The notes beneath the pieces are model-generated. The model was not told the origin of the DNA. It did not search any database and saw nothing but the letters and a program-made list of their open reading frames with translations. Positions 40,911 to 50,254 of a DNA stretch of 64,000 nucleotides are shown one piece after another (position 1 is the stretch's first letter; each line of letters starts with the position of its first letter). The DNA lies in contig NC_019680.1 in NCBI RefSeq assembly GCF_000316685.1, positions 2,985,407 through 3,049,406 on the forward strand. The letters run 5' to 3'. This DNA comes from Synechococcus sp. PCC 6312 (GTDB lineage: Bacteria; Cyanobacteriota; Cyanobacteriia; Thermosynechococcales; Thermosynechococcaceae). The position numbers were made by a program, and so were the translations under genes.

Positions 40911-42125
40911 TTAGGGTTGACGTGGTTGGAGCCGAATTAACCGCCCTGTCCGAGATTCATCCGTCAAAACATAGAGGAATTGATCTGGCCCTTGGCGGAC
41001 ATCACGCACCCTGGCCCCGATCGAAATTCTGCCTTGAGCAATCACCTGACCCTGTTGATCCACCTCAATTTTGCGGACATCTTGGGAAACCAGGCCCCCA
41101 GCAAAAATCAGCCCCTCCCAGGCCGGAATCTTCCTACCCCGATAAATAGCTAATCCAGAAGGCGCAATCGCCGGAGTCCAGACTAGTTTTGGATCTACCA
41201 GGCCAAGCTTTGTCCGTAAAGGTGAAATTTCGCCGCCCGTATATTCTTCACTCCAGGTCACAAGTGGCCAACCATAATTTTTCCCAGGTTGAATCAGGTT
41301 CAGTTCATCCCCACCCCGTGAGCCATGTTCTGTTGACCAAATTGCCCCCGTAAGCGGATCCTTGGCTAACCCCTGGATATTGCGATGGCCAATACTCCAC
41401 AAGCTGGGTTGGGCCTGGGGGTCACTCCGAAAGGGGTTATCGGGGAGGATCGCACCATCATCCTGAATCCGATGGATTTTGCCGAGGCTACTGTTCAGCT
41501 TTTGGGCCTGGTTCCGAATTAATTCTCCATTTAAGCTCAGAGGCGGATTTCCCCCATCTCCAATCGCGACGAGTAAGGTTCCATCGGTTAGCCAGAGTAA
41601 GCGGGAGCCAAAATGTTGTGTGCCGGGTTTAGCTGGTTTGGCCTGGAAAATCACTTGGATATTTTCAAGTTTGTCACCATCTAAAACAGCCCGTAAGACT
41701 TGAGTTTGATTCCCTTCCCTTTGACCACTGGCATAGGTGAGGTAGATCAAGCGATTCTGGGCAAATTCCGGATGCACCGCCACATCTAACAGGCCCCCCT
41801 GACCTTGGGCAAAAATTTCCGGCAGGCCGGCCACTGGCTGAGGGACTAATTGACCCTGTTTGACCAACCGTAAACGCCCTGGACGCTCGGTAATTAAAAC
41901 ATCACCATTGGGTAACCAGGCCAGGCCCCAGGGATGTTCCAAGCCTTCCACCACCGTCACCCGTTCCACATCAGTAACCACGGGTACATCTGCAGGACTC
42001 AGCAAGACATTCGCGGTTGGTTGGCTCCTGGTCTGGGGGGGTGGGGAACTTTCCGAGGCACAACTGCTCAATCCCCAGAGGAACAAGCAAGCGATGGAAC
42101 ACCCAACCGCGTAAAGTTGCTTCAC
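40911..42125 (-). CDS. PQQ-type aldose sugar dehydrogenase, lipoprotein
   Basis: Six-bladed beta-propeller dehydrogenase of the soluble-glucose-dehydrogenase (YliI) family, 404 residues. The lipoprotein signal ends LSSC near residue 22. Family motifs: EGLEHPWGLAWLPNGDVLITER at the start, GQGGLLDVAVHPEF, and STEHGSRGGDELN near the catalytic His-Arg region. It uses PQQ to oxidise sugars outside the cytoplasmic membrane, but cyanobacteria rarely make PQQ, so it may rely on PQQ from outside or have changed role. GTG start. Confidence 0.88.
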   Translation of the reverse strand: MKQLYAVGCSIACLFLWGLSSCASESSPPPQTRSQPTANVLLSPADVPVVTDVERVTVVEGLEHPWGLAWLPNGDVLITERPGRLRLVKQGQLVPQPVAGLPEIFAQGQGGLLDVAVHPEFAQNRLIYLTYASGQREGNQTQVLRAVLDGDKLENIQVIFQAKPAKPGTQHFGSRLLWLTDGTLLVAIGDGGNPPLSLNGELIRNQAQKLNSSLGKIHRIQDDGAILPDNPFRSDPQAQPSLWSIGHRNIQGLAKDPLTGAIWSTEHGSRGGDELNLIQPGKNYGWPLVTWSEEYTGGEISPLRTKLGLVDPKLVWTPAIAPSGLAIYRGRKIPAWEGLIFAGGLVSQDVRKIEVDQQGQVIAQGRISIGARVRDVRQGPDQFLYVLTDESRTGRLIRLQPRQP

Positions 42126-42339
42126 TGACCTTCTCCATGCAGCAGTTTTTAGGATAACCAGCGGTTCTCAATGGCTACCACTCCAACCCGATAGATGAAG
42201 GATTGGAAAATTTGTTCCCTGTTCCCAAGATGTCGGTCTTCATTGCCCTGTCTCGGCCTGGGGGGACGCAATTGCGTTAGGATCATCCCTGCAAGATAAT
42301 TTTGCCACCTATTTACCTTTTTGACCTTGACTCATTCCC

Positions 42340-44997
42340 ATGCAACCCACTGACCCAGCCAAATTTACCGATAAGGCCTGGGAAGCCATTGTCAAATCTC
42401 AGGATGTCGCCAAGCAATTTCGCAATCAATATTTAGAAGTTGAACATCTGGCCATTGCCTTAGTCGAACAGGCTGGGTTAGCCAATACAATTTTGACCAA
42501 AGCGGGGGCCGATGAAACCGCTATTTTGCAGCGATTGGTGGATTTTGCCAAACAACAACCCCGCGTCCCCAATGGCACTGAACTCTACTTAGGCCGCCAC
42601 TTAGATGCCCTCTTGGATTTGGCAGAGCGGGAACGGGATGCGCGGGATGATGCTTTTATCTCCGTGGAGCACATTCTCCTGGGCCTGAGTGAAGACCGGC
42701 GGATTGGCAAAAGCTTATTTCGGATGGCCAAGATTGAGCGGGATCAACTGGAACAGGCCATTACCTCCGTGCGCGGGAATCAAAAAGTTTCCGATCAAAA
42801 CCCAGAAAACCGCTACGAAGCCCTGAGTAAATATGGGCGCGATTTAACGGAACAGGCCCGCCAAGGCAAATTAGATCCAGTCATTGGCCGGGATGAAGAA
42901 ATTCGGCGGGTGATCCAGGTTCTTTCACGGCGGATGAAAAATAATCCGGTTTTGATTGGCGAGCCAGGGGTGGGAAAAACTGCCATTGCGGAGGGCCTGG
43001 CCCAACGAATCATTAACGGCGATGTTCCAGAATCGTTGAAAAATCGGCAGTTAATTTCCCTCGATATGGGCAGTTTGGTGGCTGGGGCCAAGTTTCGCGG
43101 GGATTTTGAAGATCGCCTGAAAGCAGTGCTCCATGAAGTTACCCATTCTGATGGGCAAATTGTCCTCTTTATTGATGAACTTCATACCGTTGTCGGGGCC
43201 GGGGCCAATCAAAACTCCAACATGGATGCCGGGAATTTACTCAAACCAATGCTAGCCCGCGGAGAGTTGCGCTGTATTGGGGCCTCGACTCTGGATGAAT
43301 ACCGCAAATCCATTGAAAAAGATCCAGCCCTCGAGCGGCGATTTCAACAGGTTTATATTGGGCAGCCTACGGTTGAAAATACGATTTCCATTTTGCGCGG
43401 TATTAAGCAGCGTTATGAAATTCACCACAATGTCCAAATTACCGACTCAGCTTTAGTTGCTGCTGCTACGCTGTCGGATCGATATATTGCGGATCGATTT
43501 TTGCCAGATAAAGCCATTGATTTAGTCGATGAAGCCGCTGCCAAGTTAAAGATGGAAATTACTTCCAAACCGGGGGAGTTGGAAACCATTGAACGGCGAC
43601 TGATGCAGTTAGAAATCGAAAAGCTTTCTCTGGAGCAGGAAGAACCTCGCAGTCGCACCGGAACCTATGCCCCAGAACGGGAACGGCTGCAAAAAATTAC
43701 GGCGGAAATTGCTGAACTCACCCCGAAAAAAGAAGCGATGGAAGCCCAATGGCAGGGGGAAAAGCAATTACTGGAGCGACTCAATACCCTTAAAGAAGAA
43801 CAGGATCAGATTAAGCTCCAAATTGAACAGGCCGAGCGCAAATATGACTTAAATAGGGTGGCCCAACTTCAACATGGGAAACTGGCTGAAGTACAACGAG
43901 ACTTAGCGGAAGTCGAAGCCAAGTTAGAGGCCATCCAGGCCGAGAGCAGTACTTTTTTGCGAGATCAAGTCACTGATGCAGATATTGCTGCGATTGTGGC
44001 CAAGTGGACAGGCATCCCCCTCCAAAAGCTCTTGGAAACAGAACGTCAAAAACTCCTCCATTTAGAGTCGGTTCTCCATCAGCGGGTGATTGGACAAGAA
44101 GAAGCCGTGGCGGCAGTGGCAGCAGCAATTCGCCGGGCCCGTGCAGGTATGAAGGATCCTGGCCGACCGATTGGTTCGTTCCTATTCATGGGCCCAACCG
44201 GGGTGGGGAAAACGGAACTCGCCCGCGCCTTAGCTGATTGTCTCTTTGACGATGATGGGGCCTTGGTGCGGTTGGATATGTCCGAGTACATGGAAAAACA
44301 CGCCGTTTCCCGGATGATTGGTGCGCCCCCAGGCTATGTCGGGTTTGACTCTGGTGGGCAGTTAACTGAGGCTGTCCGGCGGCGGCCCTATTCCGTGGTG
44401 TTGTTTGATGAGGTGGAAAAAGCCCATCCCGAAGTGTTTAATGTCCTGTTGCAAGTGTTGGATGACGGGCGAATTACGGATTCCCAAGGGCGGACGATTG
44501 ATTTCTGCAACACTGTGATTGTCATGACCAGCAACATTGGCAGCGATCACATTTTGGATATTGGCGGAGATGATACTCGCTATGAGGAAATGCGGGGGCG
44601 GGTGATGGGGGTGCTGCAAAAACATTTCCGGCCCGAGTTTCTCAATCGGGTAGATGATTTAATTTTGTTCCATGCCCTCAACCGCCAAGAATTACGGCAA
44701 ATCATCCAAATTCAACTGAAACGAGTGCATAAACTCCTAGCTGAACAAAAAATTACTCTCAGTTTTACCGATGCTGCCTTAGATCACCTGGTGGATGCGG
44801 GATTTGATCCAGTCTATGGAGCCAGGCCCCTGAAACGTGCCATTCAGCGGGAAGTGGAAAACTCCATTGCCGTGGAAATCTTGGCGGAAACCTACGGGCC
44901 TGGGGAGCAAATTGTCGTGGACTGTGACCAGGGCAAGTTGAAATTCACCTCCAAAAATCTTCAGCCATCATCAGCCCCAGGCCTGGCCGACTGTTAA
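42340..44997 (+). CDS. clpB: ClpB disaggregase, copy 2
   Basis: Second ClpB, 885 residues. Starts [18 protein letters not shown]. Same domain order: Clp_N, AAA-1 (GEPGVGKT), M-domain, AAA-2 (GPTGVGKT). Its M-domain carries a short insertion ([16 protein letters not shown]) not in copy 1. Its last 27 bases overlap the 3' end of fmt on the other strand. Confidence 0.95.
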   Translation: MQPTDPAKFTDKAWEAIVKSQDVAKQFRNQYLEVEHLAIALVEQAGLANTILTKAGADETAILQRLVDFAKQQPRVPNGTELYLGRHLDALLDLAERERDARDDAFISVEHILLGLSEDRRIGKSLFRMAKIERDQLEQAITSVRGNQKVSDQNPENRYEALSKYGRDLTEQARQGKLDPVIGRDEEIRRVIQVLSRRMKNNPVLIGEPGVGKTAIAEGLAQRIINGDVPESLKNRQLISLDMGSLVAGAKFRGDFEDRLKAVLHEVTHSDGQIVLFIDELHTVVGAGANQNSNMDAGNLLKPMLARGELRCIGASTLDEYRKSIEKDPALERRFQQVYIGQPTVENTISILRGIKQRYEIHHNVQITDSALVAAATLSDRYIADRFLPDKAIDLVDEAAAKLKMEITSKPGELETIERRLMQLEIEKLSLEQEEPRSRTGTYAPERERLQKITAEIAELTPKKEAMEAQWQGEKQLLERLNTLKEEQDQIKLQIEQAERKYDLNRVAQLQHGKLAEVQRDLAEVEAKLEAIQAESSTFLRDQVTDADIAAIVAKWTGIPLQKLLETERQKLLHLESVLHQRVIGQEEAVAAVAAAIRRARAGMKDPGRPIGSFLFMGPTGVGKTELARALADCLFDDDGALVRLDMSEYMEKHAVSRMIGAPPGYVGFDSGGQLTEAVRRRPYSVVLFDEVEKAHPEVFNVLLQVLDDGRITDSQGRTIDFCNTVIVMTSNIGSDHILDIGGDDTRYEEMRGRVMGVLQKHFRPEFLNRVDDLILFHALNRQELRQIIQIQLKRVHKLLAEQKITLSFTDAALDHLVDAGFDPVYGARPLKRAIQREVENSIAVEILAETYGPGEQIVVDCDQGKLKFTSKNLQPSSAPGLADC

Positions 44998-45948
44998 CCG
45001 GAGTCCGTTGGCAAAATCCCACCCCGATTGGCGTTTTTTTCCGGCGGGTTGAACCTCTTGGATCAGTAATTGTCCCTGCCCGGTTTGAACCACCGGCCCC
45101 AGGCCCTTGAGAATCGCCCCTGTATTTCCTACGGCTTGCGGATCAGATTTAGATTGATTCACCCAGGCCTGGAGTTGCTCCGGTAACTCTGCCATCACAT
45201 CCGGTATGAGGGGTAGGGTTCGAGTAATTTTAATGGCCTGGTTCAATAGTTGGGTTTGACAGTTAGGATAAAAGCCACGCACTTGATTGTGAAGGTCTAA
45301 GGCAGATCGGTTCCAGGCCAGTTCATAATCGGGCTTTTTAATCAGAGGGGCATAGGTGGCCTGGGTTGGATCCTGGGGAATCGGAGTCAGACTGGGGACT
45401 TGGGCTAGGGTTTCTAAAAGTAAGTCTGCCCCCAGGCCGGCCAGGCGTTCCCCCAACGTTGCCGCATTATCCCCCAAGGTGATCGGTGCTTTAACCGTTA
45501 ACAGCATCGCCCCCGTATCCATCCCAGCATCCATCAGCATAGTCGTAATCCCCGTTTCCGGTTCCCCGTGATACAAGGCCCATTGAATGGGGGCGGCTCC
45601 TCGATAGCGCGGTAATAAGGAGGCATGGTTGTTGATACAGCCTAATTTGGGAATATCGAGGATCTCCTGGGATAAAATCTGGCCATAGGCCACCACGACA
45701 AAGACCTCAGCCCCACAGGCCTGGATTGCCTCAATCACCTCTTTATCTTGCTTAATGCGGGTGGGCTGCCAAATTGGGAGGTTTGCGTCTAAGGCCAACT
45801 GTTTAATTGGTGAAGGGATTAAATCACTGCCCCGCCCCCGCCGTTTATCCGGTTGTGTCACGACCCCAAGCACCTGATGTTTTGAAGTCAAAAGGGCCGC
45901 TAAAGTCGGTACAGCAAAATCTGGTGTTCCGAAGAAAATAATTCGCAC
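44971..45948 (-). CDS. fmt: methionyl-tRNA formyltransferase
   Basis: Formylates Met-tRNA for initiation. N-terminal MRIIFFGTPDFAVP, the catalytic NHASLLPRYRGAAPIQWA with the active-site His and Asn, and a C-terminal OB-like domain. 325 residues, GTG start three bases after sigF, so the pair is probably one transcript. The end overlaps clpB copy 2 by 27 bases. Confidence 0.96.
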   Translation of the reverse strand: MRIIFFGTPDFAVPTLAALLTSKHQVLGVVTQPDKRRGRGSDLIPSPIKQLALDANLPIWQPTRIKQDKEVIEAIQACGAEVFVVVAYGQILSQEILDIPKLGCINNHASLLPRYRGAAPIQWALYHGEPETGITTMLMDAGMDTGAMLLTVKAPITLGDNAATLGERLAGLGADLLLETLAQVPSLTPIPQDPTQATYAPLIKKPDYELAWNRSALDLHNQVRGFYPNCQTQLLNQAIKITRTLPLIPDVMAELPEQLQAWVNQSKSDPQAVGNTGAILKGLGPVVQTGQGQLLIQEVQPAGKKRQSGWDFANGLRLTVGQAWG

Positions 45949-45951
45949 CCG

Positions 45952-46728
45952 TTAATTACCCGCCTCATTCTCATGAACCATCAACCGCCGTAAATGCTCC
46001 AGGCCCTTTTTCACTTGCCGCGACACCGTGACCGCACTGATCCCCAATAATTCGGCGGTTTCCTTTTGGCTGAGGTCATGGAGAAAAACAAATTCTAAAA
46101 TCTCGCAGGTACGGGCTTCTAACTTTTGTAAACATTGCTGGAGACGGATTTGGTCTTCTTGAGCCAGTTGAAAACTCCGGTAATGCTGGTCTGGTAAGGT
46201 TTCCCCCAAGGAGGTACTATCTTCCGTTGCCTCACTAACAGGGGCATCCAAGCTCAAGGGTAAGCAGTTCACATAGGCAAACTTAATTTGTTCCCACTCT
46301 TCAACACCAATCTGGAGGCCCGTGGCAATTTCTTGATTAGTGGGTTGCCGATCGAGGTATTGCCGTAATTCCGAAGTCAGCCGACTGCCTTGACGATAGA
46401 GGGTTTGCCAGCGGCGGGGGACGCGAATATGGGTGCTTTTATCCCGTAGGTAATGTTGGATTTCACCTCGGATATAAACCATAGCAAAGGTGCTAAAAGC
46501 AGAGCCATGATTGGGGTCAAATCGTTCCACAGCCCGAATTAAGCCGAGTGTGCCAACTTGGACAAGGTCTTCAAAGGTTTCTTGGGAATAATGAACCCAA
46601 CGGTGAGCTTCTTTCCGTACCAGGCCCATGTTGAGTTGAACGAGGGAATTGCGTGTCTTTGGGCAACCATTTTCTTGAAAGGCTTTAATCAGGGCCGCAG
46701 TTGAATCAAGGGAAGTATCTAGGGACAT
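45952..46728 (-). CDS. sigF: RNA polymerase sigma factor, SigF/group 3 type
   Basis: Alternative sigma factor of about 258 residues. Region 2 is seen in ETFEDLVQVGTLGLIRAVERFD and FSTFAMVYIRGEIQHYLRDK. Region 3 follows, and region 4 ends with the HTH DLSQKETAELLGISAVTVSRQ. Missing the long region 1 of housekeeping SigA. In other cyanobacteria SigF governs pili and envelope genes; that link here is inference. ATG at 46728 preferred over TTG at 46743. Coupled to fmt. Confidence 0.9.
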   Translation of the reverse strand: MSLDTSLDSTAALIKAFQENGCPKTRNSLVQLNMGLVRKEAHRWVHYSQETFEDLVQVGTLGLIRAVERFDPNHGSAFSTFAMVYIRGEIQHYLRDKSTHIRVPRRWQTLYRQGSRLTSELRQYLDRQPTNQEIATGLQIGVEEWEQIKFAYVNCLPLSLDAPVSEATEDSTSLGETLPDQHYRSFQLAQEDQIRLQQCLQKLEARTCEILEFVFLHDLSQKETAELLGISAVTVSRQVKKGLEHLRRLMVHENEAGN

Positions 46729-47107
46729 GGGAACAACTACCAAAGTGATGAATCATAAATCTCAGCGTATTTCCCTAACAAACCACTATGAGTATCCCCC
46801 ACAGAAATTGGCCATGCTGTGATCCACACCACATTTGCAGAAACCAAAGGAATTAAGCTTTGGCGACTGGCGGGATGTTTTTGGTCTGGGACAAAAGACT
46901 CTAAACAGATTAGCTCATTTCAATCTGTAACCATCAGCTACACCCCTAACTTAGAATCTACGGTTTAATCTCTAATATCTAGAAGCTATTGTAGAGTTTC
47001 TTAACACGTTCTTAATCCTTTGCAAGACTCTCTTTCCCCTATAGTGGGCTTATTTCCTAAAAAAGCTTGGGAAATCAATGCCCCTTTGCTGGTGACATGA
47101 GCCGTTT
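46729..47107. other. gene-free divergent region
   Basis: 379 bp between divergent sigF and the Nudix gene. No clear operator or RNA gene seen. Confidence 0.5.
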
Positions 47108-47692
47108 ATGACCCGACCCACCCCCGAACCCGCTGAAATCATCCAACCCCAGTTTTTCTGCCGCTCGCGTAAGTTTTCCTTTGCCGTGAATCGCTATCGT
47201 TTACCCAATGGGGTTGTGGCAGACCTGGGTTATATTGCCCATCCAGGGGGAGCAGTGGCCGTTCCGGTGACGAATACAGGAGAGTTTGTCCTTGTCCGGC
47301 AGTATCGCTTTGCAGCCCAAGGCCGGCTTTTGGAATTTCCAGCGGGAACCCTTGAACCCAATGAACCTGCGGATGTGACCATTAAACGCGAGCTAGAGGA
47401 AGAAACCGGGTACAGAGCCTTGGCCTGGGAAACCCTGGGACAGTTTTATGTGGCCCCTGGATATTCTGATGAAATTATTTATGCATTTTTGGCCCAAAAG
47501 CTAGAAAAGCTAACCACACCGCCACCTCAGGATGAAGATGAAGACATTGAAGTGGTGTTGATGTCCCCAGAGGCCTTGGAAGATGCCATTTATGCTGGGG
47601 AAATTGCCGATGCTAAAACCATCAGTGCCTATTTCCTCACCCGTCAGCACAATTTACTCGCTAAGGATGAGGTGAACAGCTCCGAAGATTGA
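47108..47692 (+). CDS. Nudix hydrolase, ADP-ribose pyrophosphatase type
   Basis: Hydrolyses ADP-ribose or a related nucleoside diphosphate sugar. The Nudix box is GTLEPNEPADVTIKRELEEE then TGY, with all metal-binding glutamates intact; FPAGTLE and YVAPGYSDE are typical of ADP-ribose pyrophosphatases. Length 194 is normal. Converges on psaC with a shared terminator. Confidence 0.9.
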   Translation: MTRPTPEPAEIIQPQFFCRSRKFSFAVNRYRLPNGVVADLGYIAHPGGAVAVPVTNTGEFVLVRQYRFAAQGRLLEFPAGTLEPNEPADVTIKRELEEETGYRALAWETLGQFYVAPGYSDEIIYAFLAQKLEKLTTPPPQDEDEDIEVVLMSPEALEDAIYAGEIADAKTISAYFLTRQHNLLAKDEVNSSED

Positions 47693-47705
47693 AGATCAAC
47701 ACACC

Positions 47706-47742
47706 AAAAAGGTAGAGAAACAACATTGGCTGACCCTCTACC
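47706..47742 (-). terminator. terminator of psaC, possibly bidirectional
   Basis: Stem GGTAGAG / CTCTACC with a 17-nt loop; on the minus strand it runs into TTTTT after the psaC stop, and on the plus strand ATTTTTAT follows a few bases later. Confidence 0.65.
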
Positions 47743-47769
47743 CCACATTTTTATATTGGCAATAAAATA

Positions 47770-48396
<627 letters not shown>

Positions 48397-48945
48397 ATGA
48401 GTACCCCAGAAACACCCCAAGATATCCCCCAAGACGAAACCCCAGTGCGGAAAACAACTCGTACCAGTCGGGCAACGACCACCAAGCCGGAAGCCTCTGG
48501 ACAACTTGTTTCTCTGACCACAACCGAATCTGGGACATTAGCCGCGGCGCCCGAATCTGCTGATTTTGCGGTGTGGCAAACAGTCAATGTGGCGGGGTTA
48601 CGTCCAATTCAAAGCAGCCCCCTTCAAGTGGTAGATACGATGCAGTCTTCTGGGACACGCCCAATTTTTAGTAGTGAGCTGCAAGTGGTCGATACGATTA
48701 ACTCCTCAGGCTTACGGCCGATAGGCTCCAGTAATTTACGGGTGGCTGAGTCCATCAACATTATGGGGATCCGTCCAATTGCGGTGGATGATTTCCAAAT
48801 TCTGGAAGTAATGAATTGGTGGGGAATGCGCCCAATTACCACCAGTGATCTCCACATTTCAGAAACCTACACTTCTGCGGGTGTCCGGCCGATTGCCTCC
48901 AATATCATTGATGACTCTCCCCAACTCATGGGCTTTCTGGACTAG
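48397..48945 (+). CDS. 20-residue tandem repeat protein
   Basis: A 182-residue protein with a basic, Thr-rich N-terminus (VRKTTRTSRATTTKP) and six tandem units of about 20 residues with the core (G)xRPIxSSxLxVxDTxxSS, at about residues 67-180. The regular GLRPI/GIRPI/GMRPI/GVRPI spacing suggests a solenoid or stacked beta structure. No signal peptide or membrane helix. I do not recognise a family with known function. Its end overlaps a possible small minus-strand gene. Confidence 0.7.
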   Translation: MSTPETPQDIPQDETPVRKTTRTSRATTTKPEASGQLVSLTTTESGTLAAAPESADFAVWQTVNVAGLRPIQSSPLQVVDTMQSSGTRPIFSSELQVVDTINSSGLRPIGSSNLRVAESINIMGIRPIAVDDFQILEVMNWWGMRPITTSDLHISETYTSAGVRPIASNIIDDSPQLMGFLD

Positions 48946-49051
48946 TAAACTCTGGGTCGAGTTCTAGACGTTTAGCCATCCGTAAAATCAGTTCGCCTCT
49001 GATTCCCAGAACTAAGCCTTGGGATGGATTGGACTGATGGGAGTGGGCCAT
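48926..49051 (-). CDS. possible 41-residue small protein
   Basis: Below the usual size limit. An ATG at 49051 opens 41 codons, including GLVLGIRGELILRMAKRLEL, a well-formed amphipathic helix, ending EFTSPESP. It overlaps the repeat-protein gene's 3' end by 20 bases on the other strand. No clear ribosome binding site. The helix and bias toward typical residues make it plausible, but no homology is shown. Confidence 0.35.
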   Translation of the reverse strand: MAHSHQSNPSQGLVLGIRGELILRMAKRLELDPEFTSPESP

Positions 49052-49201
49052 TCTAGGGATGGATCGGCATGGATATTAACGGTTACCCATGGGGGGCTGG
49101 AGCTACACGGGTTAAACAGGGCTGGCTGGCTGATGTTGTGGTCGCCAATAAATAAATATGGGCATCTCCAGAAGTTCACTGGGCAAGTTTTAGCATCCTT
49201 G

Positions 49202-49311
49202 ACTATAGCGTTACGCAGACTGTTCTGAGAGAGTACAAATCTTAAAAAGACTATCCATCAAGTATTTCCTGACTTGCCCCAATAAGAGTCCTAAATGGGT
49301 GAGGCTATAGT
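49202..49311. repeat. MITE-like 110-bp repeat, copy 2
   Basis: The better-preserved copy of the repeat at 1507-1616. It begins ACTATAGC and ends GCTATAGT, so it has 8-bp terminal inverted repeats. It sits within a 664-bp gene-free stretch between the small minus-strand ORF (ending 49051) and the FtsL-like gene (49716). Nothing else is seen in that stretch. Confidence 0.78.
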
Positions 49312-49715
49312 TTGCAGTGGGACTCTTTCGCTGTTTCCGAGGTCTTGGCGATTAAGAAAAAAGTCCCAGCCAGAAAGGTTGCATCTTTTGTGCATGAAGA
49401 GTAGCATCGCAACTAATTTACTGGTTATCTTGGCATTTAGCCTAATTATTTAGCTTTCGCCAATATGTTTAGGGGCGGGGAAGAGAGAACCTGGGTTTTT
49501 GAGGCTGGCTTTGGCAACCTTGACCCCTCTTACCTCCGATCTCTAAGCCTAGGGAGTGTGATCCATCCGTAGCCTAAACATGAGTTAACCAGAAAAACTT
49601 GGTAGCCGTTGTTGCTAAAGATGTCTGTTGCTCTGGGGTAGTCTGGATGACACTCTAGAATTTGGTTTTAACCTCTAGTCCTTGACTGGAGCTTATTGAG
49701 GAGTTTGTCGAATCT

Positions 49716-50207
49716 ATGTCTGCTGCCCTTGCTCCCCCCCCCCAACTGCCTTCACGATCTGGCCAATCCCAGTTAGGATCCCTTTCCAGCCCAAGACCTA
49801 GCCAGCGGCAGCAACACCTGACTGAAATTCGGCTCTTTCCCAGCCCGGCCTGGCCATTGTGGTTAAAGTCCTTGTTGGTTCTGCAGTGGGGGACAGGGGG
49901 GGCTGCGGTCTTAGTTTTGGCAAGTTTGTTACCCATCTATGGCCTGGCTGCTTTTCATCAACATCAATGGGGGCAAGCCTACAAAAATCTGACTGAGCTT
50001 GAGCAACAAGAACGCCAACTCCAAATTGCCCACCAGGCCCAACGCTACCAAGTTGCGGAACGGATTGAACGTCAACCGGCCGGATTTGTGCCCCAGTCTC
50101 CCAAACAAGTTTTATTTATCCCCCGCCCAACCCAGGCCGATGTCCCAACCCCAATCCAAGCGACTCTCCCAGCCTCAGAACCTTCTCAGCGGACGGTGAG
50201 CTATTAA
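49716..50207 (+). CDS. FtsL-like bitopic protein
   Basis: Protein of 163 residues with a Pro/Ser/Gln cytoplasmic N-terminus (1-48), one membrane helix (GGAAVLVLASLLPIYGLAAF, about 62-81), and a periplasmic coiled coil of Gln/Glu-rich heptads (YKNLTELEQQERQLQIAHQA), ending with a Pro tail. This topology and its place 48 bp ahead of an FtsI-type PBP match FtsL, the divisome subunit that is too divergent to find by similarity. GAGGAG lies upstream of the ATG. The assignment rests on topology and context. Confidence 0.6.
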   Translation: MSAALAPPPQLPSRSGQSQLGSLSSPRPSQRQQHLTEIRLFPSPAWPLWLKSLLVLQWGTGGAAVLVLASLLPIYGLAAFHQHQWGQAYKNLTELEQQERQLQIAHQAQRYQVAERIERQPAGFVPQSPKQVLFIPRPTQADVPTPIQATLPASEPSQRTVSY

Positions 50208-50254
50208 CCCAATGCTTGGCCTCAGTCATCGTCCCAGGGCTTAGGATTGAACCT

